From contig NZ_KB893385.1 in NCBI RefSeq assembly GCF_000374045.1, positions 62,001 to 126,000 of the forward strand: a stretch of 64,000 nt of DNA, read 5' to 3'. This DNA is from Segetibacter koreensis DSM 18137. Lineage in GTDB: Bacteria > Bacteroidota > Bacteroidia > Chitinophagales > Chitinophagaceae. Within the stretch, counting starts at the first letter, position 1. Every line of letters starts with the position of its first letter. Made by a program: the position numbers and the translations under genes. A model generated the notes under the pieces. That model did not search any database. It saw only the letters and a list, made by a program, of their open reading frames with translations, and was not told where the DNA came from. Of the stretch, positions 54,836-63,587 are shown in pieces.

Positions 54836-55016
54836 CGGGACTCCAGTATTTCATTGCTTCATTATCATTTAAAATATGCCCGTTTTGGGGATCGATATGT
54901 AAAGTATGTCCCGAACGCAAAGTAATATTACCTAGTTGCACAAGTAACGTACTTTGGTGGCCACTTACTATATCTGAGTTCACTTTGGTGCCCTTTCTAA
55001 TGCCATCAAAAAAGTT
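54804..55016 (-). pseudogene. Truncated C-terminus of a Gfo/Idh/MocA family dehydrogenase
   Basis: The minus strand encodes about 70 residues that begin NFFDGIRKGTKVNSDIVSGH and continue with STLLVQLGNIT and a late PEYQPGWETKV before the stop. The pattern (N-F-x-D-G-I-R ... S-D-I-x-x-G-H-x-S-x-x-L-x-x-L-G-N-I) is that of the end of exported Gfo/Idh dehydrogenases of Bacteroidota. A TAA precedes the first residue in frame, and no N-terminal part lies upstream, where the methyltransferase gene begins. It is not a copy of the intact dehydrogenase at 56530, whose C-terminus is different. Confidence 0.75.
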
Positions 55017-55159
55017 TTATACTTCCATAAACTTTACAGGTCAAAAAAATCTCTTTGTTGTAAATTATAGATTAACTATGGATACTTATCTTTTACAATT
55101 TGAACAACAGTTGGTAGACCACATAGTCTTTCACTAAATAAACCTATATTTTGTAAAAC

Positions 55160-55179
55160 ATAAAGATTATAATCTTTAT
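55160..55179. repeat. 20-bp perfect palindrome after the methyltransferase gene
   Basis: ATAAAGATTA and its exact reverse complement without a spacer, starting 9 bp past the stop on the minus strand. It may serve as a weak terminator (GTTTTAC follows), or as a protein site. Confidence 0.4.
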
Positions 55180-55187
55180 TTCTCGCT

Positions 55188-56243
55188 TTAGTATCTGGGT
55201 TTACTTGCGTATATAAGTCCGTAATCCATCAGAGTAGGAATATTTTCGGATGAACAAACAAGGCCTGCCCGGGAAAGCCATGTTCGATACTCGTGTCTGC
55301 TGTATGCCCTGCCCTTTGTTCCTAAAAAAAGTATGGCAGAATAATCTGTTACAGCAAGCGGACCATCAAGCGTATCATTAAGAAAAGCATCATGAATCCA
55401 TAACTCGCCGGCAGGGTTAAGGGCTGCTGCAAATTTTTTAGCGAGAAATTCACACGTCTTTGTTGGCCAATCGTGAAAAACACTCGCAGCCAGCAAAAGG
55501 TCTGCACGCGGGAGATCATCAGTAAGCATATCCCCAGGCATGAACTTCACCCGATCTTTTATCGTCTTAACTTCATTACCTCCATTATTACAAAAATCCT
55601 CCAGTAGCTCTGCAGCCACTTTCAATACCTCGGGACGGTCAAAGATGGTGGCATATGACAATGGATTTGCGGCGAGCCACTCATAAGTATAAAATCCTGT
55701 TCCGCCTGCAATGTCGAGAAAATGCCCTTCCCGTTTAGTTATTTTAGCCGCCACTACTGGGGAAAGATAACGAGCACGTCCCGCCAGTGCCAACGTAAAA
55801 AAACGTGCTGCATCAGGATCATCCATTGGTGAAGGGGCCTCTTCATCTTTTACATACGAAAAACCTTCAGAAGCATTTTCAGGACCATCGTTTCGTAACC
55901 ACTCGCTTATTTGCAATACACCCGTATCATGTTTTTCTAAGCCCGTGTAGCCAGTCAGGTTTGAGGGGTGAGTCGCAGTTAAATACTTTCCCAGTTCAGT
56001 AAGTTGCAATTGTCCTTCTGCATTATATTCTATCATATCCATAGCACAAAGAGCAGGAAACAAAACCATTGCAGGCCTATCTTTTAATTGCAGCCTTTGC
56101 CTCAATTCATCTATTGAGGTAGGGCCTTTACTTAATTCTTCGAAAACACCAAGATGGTGAACAGCAGCGACTAAAAGATGAGAGCTGGCTTTAGCTCTTA
56201 AATGACGGGTAATAGGAGCAAGATCAAGTAAAGGAATTGACAT
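55188..56243 (-). CDS. O-methyltransferase-like SAM-dependent methyltransferase
   Basis: A 351-residue enzyme: an N-terminal winged-helix dimerisation domain (about 10-100, with LVAAVHHLGVFEELSKGPTSIDELRQRL) and a Rossmann methyltransferase domain with the SAM-binding DIAGGTGFYTYE near 178-189, FDRPEV near 202 and GDMLTDDLP near 239. It resembles acetylserotonin/hydroxyneurosporene-type O-methyltransferases and their C-methylating relatives. The substrate is unknown. Codon use and base composition look somewhat GC-richer than the neighbours, which could mean transfer. It lies between a dehydrogenase relic and a dehydrogenase gene. Confidence 0.8.
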   Translation of the reverse strand: MSIPLLDLAPITRHLRAKASSHLLVAAVHHLGVFEELSKGPTSIDELRQRLQLKDRPAMVLFPALCAMDMIEYNAEGQLQLTELGKYLTATHPSNLTGYTGLEKHDTGVLQISEWLRNDGPENASEGFSYVKDEEAPSPMDDPDAARFFTLALAGRARYLSPVVAAKITKREGHFLDIAGGTGFYTYEWLAANPLSYATIFDRPEVLKVAAELLEDFCNNGGNEVKTIKDRVKFMPGDMLTDDLPRADLLLAASVFHDWPTKTCEFLAKKFAAALNPAGELWIHDAFLNDTLDGPLAVTDYSAILFLGTKGRAYSRHEYRTWLSRAGLVCSSENIPTLMDYGLIYASKPRY

Positions 56244-56529
56244 TTGTTTTTTCTATTGCAGATAGTTAAAGTAAAAAACAGGAAATTATAAAATTTTTAC
56301 TACTTGAAAAATTACTTTTCTTTAAATACCTGCCTATCCGTTGATATCCTCTTGCATTTGCCATAACATTTACCTTGCAGATATACCTTTACCGTTAATT
56401 ACAAAGCATCTTCAACTAAATTTTAGCCATATTTGTACAATTACCAATATAAAAATTCAAAACTTCAATAAAAATCATTTAATTACACAAAATTATTTTC
56501 TATTTCATTTTTTAAAAAGACATTCCTCT

Positions 56530-57966
56530 ATGAATGAGAGCTTACCAGAAAATTCTTCGAGAAGAAATTTTATCCGTGACACCTCTTTGGCGGCTACCGG
56601 ATTTTTTATTGTACCTCGCCATGTATTAGGACGGGGATTTGTTGCTCCAAGCGACAAATTAAATATTGGCTCTATAGGGGCCGGAGGCAAAGGTGAAAGC
56701 GATATAGCGAATTTTTACAAATCAGGAAATGCAAATATTATTGCATTGTGCGATGTTGATGATCGTTCATCAAAAAAAACCAGGGAAGCTTTTCCTAAAG
56801 CAAAATATTACAAAGATTTCAGGGAAATGCTTCAGAAAGAAGGCAAGAATATTGATGCTGTTTCTGTTTCTATTCCAGACCATGCCCATGCTGTTCCTGC
56901 ATTGATGGCTATGCAAATGGGTAAACATGTATACGTACAAAAACCATTAACGCATGACATTTTTGAAGCAAGAGTATTAACTGAAGCTGCCCGTAAATAC
57001 AAAGTAGTAACCCAAATGGGTAACCAGGGATCTTCAGGAGATGGAGTGCGCTTAATGCAGGATTGGTATAATGCAGGATTAATAGGAGATGCTCATACAG
57101 TCAGATGCTGGACCAACCGCCCGGTATGGCCACAAGGCAATGGATATCCAAAAACAAAAGACCCAATACCGGCGGAACTAGATTGGAACTTATGGCTTGG
57201 ACCAACTCAATTTCATGAGTATCACACGGCCTTTGTTCCTTTTAACTGGCGAGGTTACTGGGATTTCGGAACCGGGGCTTTAGGCGATATGGGTTGTCAT
57301 ATCATTGACCCTGCGTTTAAAGTGGTCGGTCTTGGTTATCCATCAGAAGTAGAATGTAGTGTTGCAGATATTTACGAGCAGATGTGGACTCCCGCTTACC
57401 ATCCTGAAAGTTGCCCGCCTGCTTCATCTATCAAAATGAAGTTTCCAGGAAAAAATGGAAAGCCTGATGTAAAACTTACATGGATGGATGGAAACATAAG
57501 ACCAGAGCGTCCGGAAGAACTGGGAGCGGATGAAGAAATGGGAAATGCCGACGGCGGTGCCATAATAGAAGGAACGAAAGGAAAAATGATGTGTGGATGT
57601 TATGGAGAAAATCCGACATTGTTACCTACATCAAAAACCAAAGAAGTGGGAAATGTTCCTAAAACAGTTGAAAGGGTGCCTGGCGGACAGGAAGGTCACT
57701 ATGCACAATGGGTAAACGCATGTATTGCAGGATATGGCAAAGGAAAAACAAGCTCTCATTTCGACTACGCGGGTCCGCTTACAGAAACAGTGCTTTTTGC
57801 AAACCTTGCCCTACGTAGCTGGAATTTGAAAGATGCTGCAGGAAAGTTGTTTCCAGGAAGAAAGAAATTGTTATGGGATGCTGCAAATATGAAAATTACC
57901 AATTTTGATGAAGCCAACCAGTTTGTAAGACGACAATACAGAGATGGATATTCATTAAAAGCCTAA
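56530..57966 (+). CDS. Gfo/Idh/MocA family oxidoreductase, Tat-exported
   Basis: A 478-residue protein. The chosen ATG (56530) gives a Tat signal with SSRRNFIRDTSLAATGFF near 9-26; the upstream 63 codons of the open frame have no family resemblance. The NAD-binding GSIGAGGKGESD lies near 47-58, the CDVDDR near 75, and the KPLTHDIFEA catalytic-lysine segment near 138. The C-terminal half is the GFO/IDH_MocA domain of the secreted sugar oxidoreductases of Bacteroidota. The substrate is likely a sugar or an inositol-like polyol. Own terminator follows. Confidence 0.9.
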   Translation: MNESLPENSSRRNFIRDTSLAATGFFIVPRHVLGRGFVAPSDKLNIGSIGAGGKGESDIANFYKSGNANIIALCDVDDRSSKKTREAFPKAKYYKDFREMLQKEGKNIDAVSVSIPDHAHAVPALMAMQMGKHVYVQKPLTHDIFEARVLTEAARKYKVVTQMGNQGSSGDGVRLMQDWYNAGLIGDAHTVRCWTNRPVWPQGNGYPKTKDPIPAELDWNLWLGPTQFHEYHTAFVPFNWRGYWDFGTGALGDMGCHIIDPAFKVVGLGYPSEVECSVADIYEQMWTPAYHPESCPPASSIKMKFPGKNGKPDVKLTWMDGNIRPERPEELGADEEMGNADGGAIIEGTKGKMMCGCYGENPTLLPTSKTKEVGNVPKTVERVPGGQEGHYAQWVNACIAGYGKGKTSSHFDYAGPLTETVLFANLALRSWNLKDAAGKLFPGRKKLLWDAANMKITNFDEANQFVRRQYRDGYSLKA

Positions 57967-58010
57967 GTTGAAAGAGACATTAAAACTAATAAGGTTTTTG
58001 AACTGCTAAT

Positions 58011-58041
58011 AAAAATGCTCCCAAAAACAGGGAGCATTTTT
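58011..58041 (+). terminator. Terminator of the Gfo/Idh dehydrogenase gene
   Basis: A 12-bp stem (58011-58022 with 58030-58041) with a 7-nt loop; the right arm ends in five T. The left arm starts with five A, so it also works leftwards for the ScyD/ScyE-like gene. Confidence 0.9.
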
Positions 58042-58141
58042 ATTCTTATATATATTCAAGAAATAATAGCTAAAAAATTTGCTAAACTATCTTTGAATGA
58101 AAGAGATGTAGAAATTTCAAAAAGTTCAAATTTCGCTCCTT

Positions 58142-59278
58142 CTATTTTAATCCATCTAATTTGAAATTTGTATCACACAAACAATTTCTTAAACTAATTT
58201 GCAAGATTTCTCCTCCGCCGATAGCAATTGGTCCAAAACCAATATTAGATACATATAATTTGTCATCGGGGCCAATGGTTAAACCAGTAGGCAGGGAAAG
58301 TGATGAAGTAATTATTTCTTTTGCACCGGAAGGATTTAAACGTACGATACTACCTGCTCCGGGAGTTGGAAATTGATTGCCTGTAGTATTTTGAAGTACA
58401 TATAACCTGTCTTGTTTGTCAAAAGCGATTCCAAGTATTGTGGTAAAGCCGGTCGCCCAAACACTTATATTTCCCGATGGTGTAATCTTATAAATACTTG
58501 AACTGCCATCTTTAATTGGAAATGGATGGAGATTGCCTACATAAAAATTGCCTTTGTGATATGTGACAACAGTAGGAACAATATGTCCCTGGCTGGCAGA
58601 TATATCTATAATGCGGCTAATATTTCCATCCGGTGTAATTTTATCTAACTCACCATGATTTGCTTCTATAGCATAAAAATTTCCTTCCACATTAATCATG
58701 CTATACCAATCTCCGTCTGGTTCGAAATCATCAGCCTCCGGATGTTTTACGGGATGATCCTGTATAAACTTACTAAGATTTGCTATCGAGGTCAATTTTC
58801 CATTGGCATTCACCCTAACAATCCCATTTGGTATTTTTGGTACTCCATGAGAACATCCGGCTCCTGTTATAAGTGCATAAAGGGAATTGTCTATAAAAGC
58901 TACATCTCCAACCCCACTGATGTCACCGAGGTTATTGATACTTGACGGGAATTGATCAGATAGCGTTTTGCGCTCTCCATTTGAATTGATCCAGGAAATA
59001 CGACCTCCTGTTGTACTTCCCTTATAAGGGCCAACAGGAGCGGGAACTTGCATGCATTGTTTGCCAGAGGAAGATGTACCTCCAATGCCTCCCTCTGCTA
59101 CATAAAGATTTCCATCAGGCCCAAATTTCAAACCCCTTGGATTGTTTAGTCCTGTCGCGAACAATTTCACGGTTGCTAAAGGAGCATTACTGTCGCATTC
59201 AAGTTGTTTGTGACATGATGTTAATAGCAGAGCTGTGGCAGTTATTACTGCAAAATGCCACGTAATTTTTGTCTTCAT
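58142..59278 (-). CDS. ScyD/ScyE family lipoprotein (NHL-type beta-propeller)
   Basis: A 378-residue lipoprotein with a lipobox (LLLTSC, cysteine near 22). The repeats of about 45-50 residues, with the NPRGLKFGPDGNLYVAEGG, GVGDVAFIDNSLYAL, TGLTIGPDDKLYVSN type of NHL/SMP-30 blades, form a beta-propeller. ScyD/ScyE proteins were named from the cyanobacterial scytonemin cluster, but the family is common in other bacteria and its role is unknown. No scytonemin genes are near. It stands alone, convergent with the dehydrogenase gene. Confidence 0.8.
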   Translation of the reverse strand: MKTKITWHFAVITATALLLTSCHKQLECDSNAPLATVKLFATGLNNPRGLKFGPDGNLYVAEGGIGGTSSSGKQCMQVPAPVGPYKGSTTGGRISWINSNGERKTLSDQFPSSINNLGDISGVGDVAFIDNSLYALITGAGCSHGVPKIPNGIVRVNANGKLTSIANLSKFIQDHPVKHPEADDFEPDGDWYSMINVEGNFYAIEANHGELDKITPDGNISRIIDISASQGHIVPTVVTYHKGNFYVGNLHPFPIKDGSSSIYKITPSGNISVWATGFTTILGIAFDKQDRLYVLQNTTGNQFPTPGAGSIVRLNPSGAKEIITSSLSLPTGLTIGPDDKLYVSNIGFGPIAIGGGEILQISLRNCLCDTNFKLDGLK

Positions 59279-59705
59279 AATAACCTCCTATTTTAATTGA
59301 ATGAATAGATTAGTTAAATGATACCCTTTCAGTAACCCATAAATATTCTATGTAAATAAAGAGAAGAGAAATCAGGCGGTGTAGTATAGGCTTTTTCAAC
59401 AACAGAATTTTGAAAGCAAATAACTACAGAAACTTTTTGTGACCTTTAGTTAATGCAGCTGTCAGAATTCTTGTTTTTCAGAAGATATAGTGTCAGAAGG
59501 TTAGCACTAATTTAAATACTTATTGTAGGCATTTCACATCTTTCTTCCCTATCGTACAATCAATTAAAATGAATTGGTTGTATACTTCTTCGCAGTAAAA
59601 CAGCTTTACATTATACGCCTTTATTAAACTTATAAACCAGAGAATAGCAAAAAGAAATTAGACAAGAAAATTACAATCGATTTTTAAAAAATGCAATAGA
59701 GCTAT
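59279..59705. other. Non-coding, AT-rich region, no gene seen
   Basis: Upstream of the ScyD/ScyE-like gene. No open frame, RNA gene or strong hairpin was found before the tRNA-like scar at 59731. Confidence 0.35.
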
Positions 59706-59730
59706 AATAATTGTGAATAAAAAAATCCTG

Positions 59731-59826
59731 ATTCAAATCCGTCCTGAGGACCGGAAAAAGAAAAGTCCTTCAAATTATGAAGGACCTAAAAACGTTTTTC
59801 GAAGTTGCGGAGACGGCGAGAATTGC
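59731..59826. other. tRNA 3'-end-like scars facing each other across a terminator (possible attachment site remnant)
   Basis: Plus strand 59731-59751 (ATTCAAATCCGTCCTGAGGAC) resembles a T-loop and 3' acceptor half. Minus strand 59826-59806 (GCAATTCTCGCCGTCTCCGCA) resembles the T-loop-to-3' end of a tRNA-Ser-like gene. Between them is an 8-bp hairpin (59765-59772 with 59778-59785) followed leftwards by TTTTCTTTTT, a good terminator for the minus scar. Neither has the matching 5' half. Site-specific integrases leave such 3' halves. I cannot check the donor tRNA. Confidence 0.35.
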
Positions 59827-60030
59827 ATTTACCGTCTTACTGGCTTGACGCAAAGCTTCTTACACTTTAATAATTTTTACAGGTCACTAATAAGTCCCCT
59901 GCAAAATCAATCATTTACACGCTAACTTTAAACGAACTGTTTGCAAAATCGAAATTAGTAAATTTTAGACTAGAAACAGCTTCAATAAAATAGCAAAAGA
60001 TGATGCAGTTTTATTTTAGAGTGTTGATAA

Positions 60031-60138
60031 CCTTTGCCAAAAGTTTACTTGGGACTAGTATATTATGGGACATCAGGAGTGACGGCTGCACCAGCTACTA
60101 GTACCAATTTTCCTGTGGCAAGGAACTTCACACTTTAA
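60031..60138 (+). pseudogene. Possible C-terminal relic of a SusC-type TonB-linked protein
   Basis: A 35-codon frame between stops ends ...YYGTSGVTAAPATSTNFPVARNFTL-stop. The last part (N-F/Y-P-x-x-R-x-F-T/V-x) resembles the closing strands of SusC/RagA receptors, which typically end in PxxRxFxxGLN(V/L)xF, but here the frame stops before the final strand. There is no upstream continuation. Weak and based on pattern only. Confidence 0.25.
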
Positions 60139-60362
60139 TGGTGAACTAAGACTGTAAAAGAACTTTTTTGAAAAATTAGACGCCGAGATTTCATTTGTCC
60201 GAAGTATCATAACAAATTGTCTTTACTTATCTCCAATTGAAGCAATTTCCCATCTTGTCTACACATTTTACTGTGATGCCTACTCCTACTGCAAAAAAGC
60301 TTTCATTACTGAATACATTCGTATGCATTTGATTTAAGTCACATTTAAAAAACATTCAGTTC

Positions 60363-60663
60363 ATGAAAAGAAAGTGGAGGCTATCTCTCGAAGAAAAGAT
60401 AACAATAGCTTGTTTAATTGTTGCTGCTGCCGGAGTTGTGCTTCAGATTATTTCAGGACATCCTTACCCTGAAATTCCACCGGTATTTTTCATTCTGCTG
60501 ATTCCGGCAGGCTTGATTTCTTTTGCCCCGTGGCGATCGACCTATCAGCGCCGTTGCGGCAGGTATTTTTTTATCAGCCGGACTTTTTCTTAGCGGTGCG
60601 TCTCGTCGGCTGACTGACTTAAAAAATCCTGGAGACTCAACTGTTAGAAAGACTTTCCTTTAA
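60363..60663 (+). pseudogene. Small two-span membrane protein broken by a one-base frameshift
   Basis: The first 60 codons (ATG 60363) read KRKWRLSLEEKITIACLIVAAAGVVLQIISG, with a membrane span, up to APWRST near 60543. A single extra base there moves the frame; the +1 frame goes on as ISAVAAGIFLSAGLFLSGAS, then RRLTDLKNPGDSTVRKTFL and a stop at 60661-60663. Joined, it is a 99-residue protein with a matching second membrane span and a polar tail. I do not recognise the family. It may be a true pseudogene or a sequencing error. A terminator follows. Confidence 0.6.
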
Positions 60664-60716
60664 GTGATTTTTATAAAGAGAATATTGCTCGTTTATTGAA
60701 TCCCCCTGGACGTCTG

Positions 60717-60753
60717 AAGTAAGGATTACAGACATGTAATCCTTACTTATTTT
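60717..60753 (+). terminator. Terminator after the frameshifted membrane protein
   Basis: A 14-bp perfect stem (60717-60730 with 60735-60748) with a GACA loop, followed by ATTTTTA. It lies 54 bp past the reconstructed stop. Confidence 0.8.
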
Positions 60754-60877
60754 TACTCAGCTTTAAGGAATACAATACAAGCTTCTCAAATTAAAGCAGC
60801 GATTAAAGTAAATACTGAATTGGTGAATTTGTATTGGGATAGTAATCCAGCAAAATGAAGCAAATTGGGGGCATTGA
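60751..60877 (+). pseudogene. Fragment of a DUF1016 / YhcG-type PDDEXK nuclease N-domain
   Basis: Frame 1 reads FYSALRNTIQASQIKAAIKV (60751-60810) then NTELVNLYWD up to 60840. The reading moves by one base after YW, and the new frame gives IVIQQNEANWGH and a stop. The whole matches the DUF1016 N-domain pattern (I-x-x-AQ-I-K-A-A-I-x-VN-x-EL-I-x-LYW-x-IG-x-x-I-V-x-x-Q-x-x-x-x-WG), with the residues between YW and IV lost. The nuclease domain is absent. Clearly a relic of an accessory gene. Confidence 0.65.
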
Positions 60878-61072
60878 AAACGGCTTCGCCGTGGTTGTAT
60901 GAATAGCTTTTTCCTTTCTAAGGGTCTCCATCATCACTTTATCTTCGCTTAATGCAGCGTTTCCTGCCTTTATAAAGGCTAGCATGATCGTTGTTTAGTT
61001 GTAGCAGAAGCTGAAAATATAGGACGCCTAATTTTAGCTTTACCTTTTCAATTTCATCAGTTTTCTAAAATA

Positions 61073-63028
61073 TTATCTACCAATTTTGAAAGGCTCCGCG
61101 GGCAAACCATATTGATTATATAAATTACAAACAGGATTATCTGCCCAGGCATACCTTACGGCTTCAGGGTTTGCAACTTCAGGACTAGACACTATTACTA
61201 CATTGCCTTTTATAGTTCCCTTTGCCCCATGAAATACATGATCTTCTCCGGCAATTGAAAAGCCTCTTACTAAAGTATCTCCTTGGGTCGTTAATCCGCC
61301 TGCTGCATTTGTAAATTGAATTTCTATCGTTTTACCTGTAATGCCATGTGAGCGGTATTTTGGTCCGGCGTATACAACTTTCTCCCCGTATATTTTGGCT
61401 CTTGCAATCAAAGCCAACCTCTCACCAACCTCCTGTTTCTTTTTTGGGTGTATATCCTTTGCTTCACCCAGGTCTATCGCTACAGCCATTGCAGTGTTTG
61501 TCAATTTCAGGGCCCAGGTTTGTGCCTCTCGTAGTTCCGCCCACGATGATTCCTTTGGCAAACTGTCAATTGCATTGTAATTAGCCAATTGAACAAAATA
61601 AAAAGGAAAGTTTTCCTGGTTCCAATGTTTTCTCCAATCAGTAATAAGCATCGGAAACAAAGTTTTGTATTGTAAAGCCCGTCCGACGTTATATTCACCC
61701 TGGTACCAAATTACACCACGAATACCATAAGGTATGATGGGATTTATCATGGCATTATATAAAACAGTGGGTCTGTTGGGTTCATCGGGAGCATCAGGGG
61801 GCAACAGTGAAGAGTTAGTATAACCGATTTTATAGTACCATTCGCCTGCCAGCGAGATGCTGGCTCCTGACTCTGAGGTAATAGAAAACCTCTCCCTTTC
61901 ACCATATACGCTTGCATACTTCCTATACACAATCAGGCGAATAGTTAGAAAATTTTCTCCTTTTTTAACAAGTTTCGACGGGACATAATACAGACGTTGG
62001 CCAGCTAGTTTTGATCTTCCGACTTCTTGCCCATTAAAATATGTGATATCCTCATCGCCCATTGATCCTATGTTAATTTTCAACCCTTTGTTTTCTTTTT
62101 CTCCAACAATTATCTTTTTCCTAAACCAAACCACCCCATAGAATTCGGGAAGTCCCGCCTCGTCGAAGTAGGCTGGAAGAGTCATAGTGTGCCACGAAGA
62201 AACATCAATATTATTATCTGCCCAAACAGGTCGGTGCTGTTGATATCCCGAATCACGTGAGTCTACCTCAGGTAACCACTGGTGCAATTTCGAGTTGTAT
62301 TGCTGCATCAAATCCCTCTGCGGATGCATTTCTATTTCGTGTACCCCGGCTGCAAATTCCGGTATCGCTTTTAAGGAACTTCCGCTAACCCAGGCCTCTG
62401 CAACTGTTCCTCCATAGGTAGCTTGAATCAAACCAATTGGAACGTGATGACGGGTATAGATGTTTTTTGCAAAAAAATATGCTGCTGCAGAAAACCGCGA
62501 AACAGTTGCAGGAGAACATTTCTGCCATTTTTCTTTGTCGTAAAGTTCCGGTTCTTCTTCCGGAGTATTTGAAGCGCTTTTTTTAAGGTGCATCAGCCTA
62601 ATAGCTGGGAAATTGGCAGTAGCAATTTCCTTTTGATAGTTATTAATTTTACCCCAATCGCCGATTGGCATTTCCATGTTTGACTGACCTGAACACACCC
62701 ATACTTCACCTACCATAACATTGTCTAAAGCAATTGAGTCGCTTCCATTTATAAACAGCATTGTGTAGGGTCCTCCGATTTTTTGCACAGGAAGTTTAAC
62801 CAGCCATTTCCCGGTAGTATCTGCTTTTGTAACGATAGTTTTGCAATTTAGCCGAATAGTAACTTTTGACATTGCAGGAGCAACTCCCCATACAGGTACT
62901 TTAATACCTTGCTGTAATACCATGTTCTCACTAAACATAGAAGATAGCCGAAAGGCCGTTTGCCTTTCCGCATGTAAATAATGTGGCAAGCAAAAACAAA
63001 GAAAAAAGAATAATTTTTTAAAAACCAT
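61073..63028 (-). CDS. Sialate O-acetylesterase family protein
   Basis: A 651-residue exported enzyme with signal peptide VFKKLFFFLCFCLPHYLHA. The SGNH-like hydrolase domain has the catalytic serine in CSGQSNMEMP near 113-122 and IWYQGEYNVGRALQYK near 450; a beta-galactosidase-like jelly-roll insert lies in between (WFRKKI to KIGY). The family removes acetyl groups from sialic acids or plant polysaccharides. The open frame starts at TTG 63043; ATG 63028 is preferred. No sialic acid or polysaccharide-utilization genes are in the window. Confidence 0.88.
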   Translation of the reverse strand: MVFKKLFFFLCFCLPHYLHAERQTAFRLSSMFSENMVLQQGIKVPVWGVAPAMSKVTIRLNCKTIVTKADTTGKWLVKLPVQKIGGPYTMLFINGSDSIALDNVMVGEVWVCSGQSNMEMPIGDWGKINNYQKEIATANFPAIRLMHLKKSASNTPEEEPELYDKEKWQKCSPATVSRFSAAAYFFAKNIYTRHHVPIGLIQATYGGTVAEAWVSGSSLKAIPEFAAGVHEIEMHPQRDLMQQYNSKLHQWLPEVDSRDSGYQQHRPVWADNNIDVSSWHTMTLPAYFDEAGLPEFYGVVWFRKKIIVGEKENKGLKINIGSMGDEDITYFNGQEVGRSKLAGQRLYYVPSKLVKKGENFLTIRLIVYRKYASVYGERERFSITSESGASISLAGEWYYKIGYTNSSLLPPDAPDEPNRPTVLYNAMINPIIPYGIRGVIWYQGEYNVGRALQYKTLFPMLITDWRKHWNQENFPFYFVQLANYNAIDSLPKESSWAELREAQTWALKLTNTAMAVAIDLGEAKDIHPKKKQEVGERLALIARAKIYGEKVVYAGPKYRSHGITGKTIEIQFTNAAGGLTTQGDTLVRGFSIAGEDHVFHGAKGTIKGNVVIVSSPEVANPEAVRYAWADNPVCNLYNQYGLPAEPFKIGR

Positions 63029-63587
63029 AGAGACGACTTTCAAAGTTTAAACTTATTGAAAATATTGGATTGCATAAACACTTAAAGGCAAAACAAAAAC
63101 AGAAGAAGAAAATAAACGGCTTCCTTTCTGGCAGATGGGTTTTGAACATTGAATTGGCCAATTTAAAACTAAATCTTTTTTGAAGCTAGCTTCTGGAGTA
63201 GCACTTAAAATGATGAAAGCAACAATACAGGTCAAACAGTTAAGCTCGATATATCATTACTGATACGAAATATGTCCTCTAAAACGAGCTTGTAGAAACA
63301 ATGTAGCATCAAGGCAATTATTAAAATTGTAGTGATTATGAGTGGGAGATGATTTTGATTTATTTGTCAGAATTTAGCTTCCTGCATCAACGTTTTAAAA
63401 CATGTTAGCCATTGAAGTACTGAAGATATCTCTGTTGCCATCTGGTAGAGCACCACAGTCATCAGCATTACCTAATAAAGTACAGGCAAAAGAACACGCT
63501 TTATTCTACTCACGTTAACAATTATTCATTCAATGAATATAAATTAATCATTTTATTCAAAGCTAGGCACGGCGCCATTATAGCACC
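63029..63587. other. Non-coding region between two leftward genes, no gene seen
   Basis: About 560 bp. There are short open stretches, such as a 37-codon frame from 63402, but none resembles a known protein. No promoter box or terminator hairpin was clear. Confidence 0.35.

Noticed and set aside
55103-55116. GTCTACCAA half-site on the minus strand near the Gfo/Idh relic
   Set aside because: The second half of the palindrome is missing and no promoter is near; probably chance.
55083-55190. About 40-codon leftward open stretch (NPDTKARNKDYN...) between methyltransferase and Gfo/Idh relic
   Set aside because: Protein-like composition, but no start codon apart from the overlap with the methyltransferase gene, and no family I recognise; it may be a further relic but I cannot support it.
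59713-59925. 70-codon rightward ORF
   Set aside because: It runs across the tRNA-like scars and terminator hairpin, starts with GTG, and resembles no protein.
60803-60985. 60-codon leftward ORF
   Set aside because: It overlaps the DUF1016 relic on the other strand and has no family resemblance.
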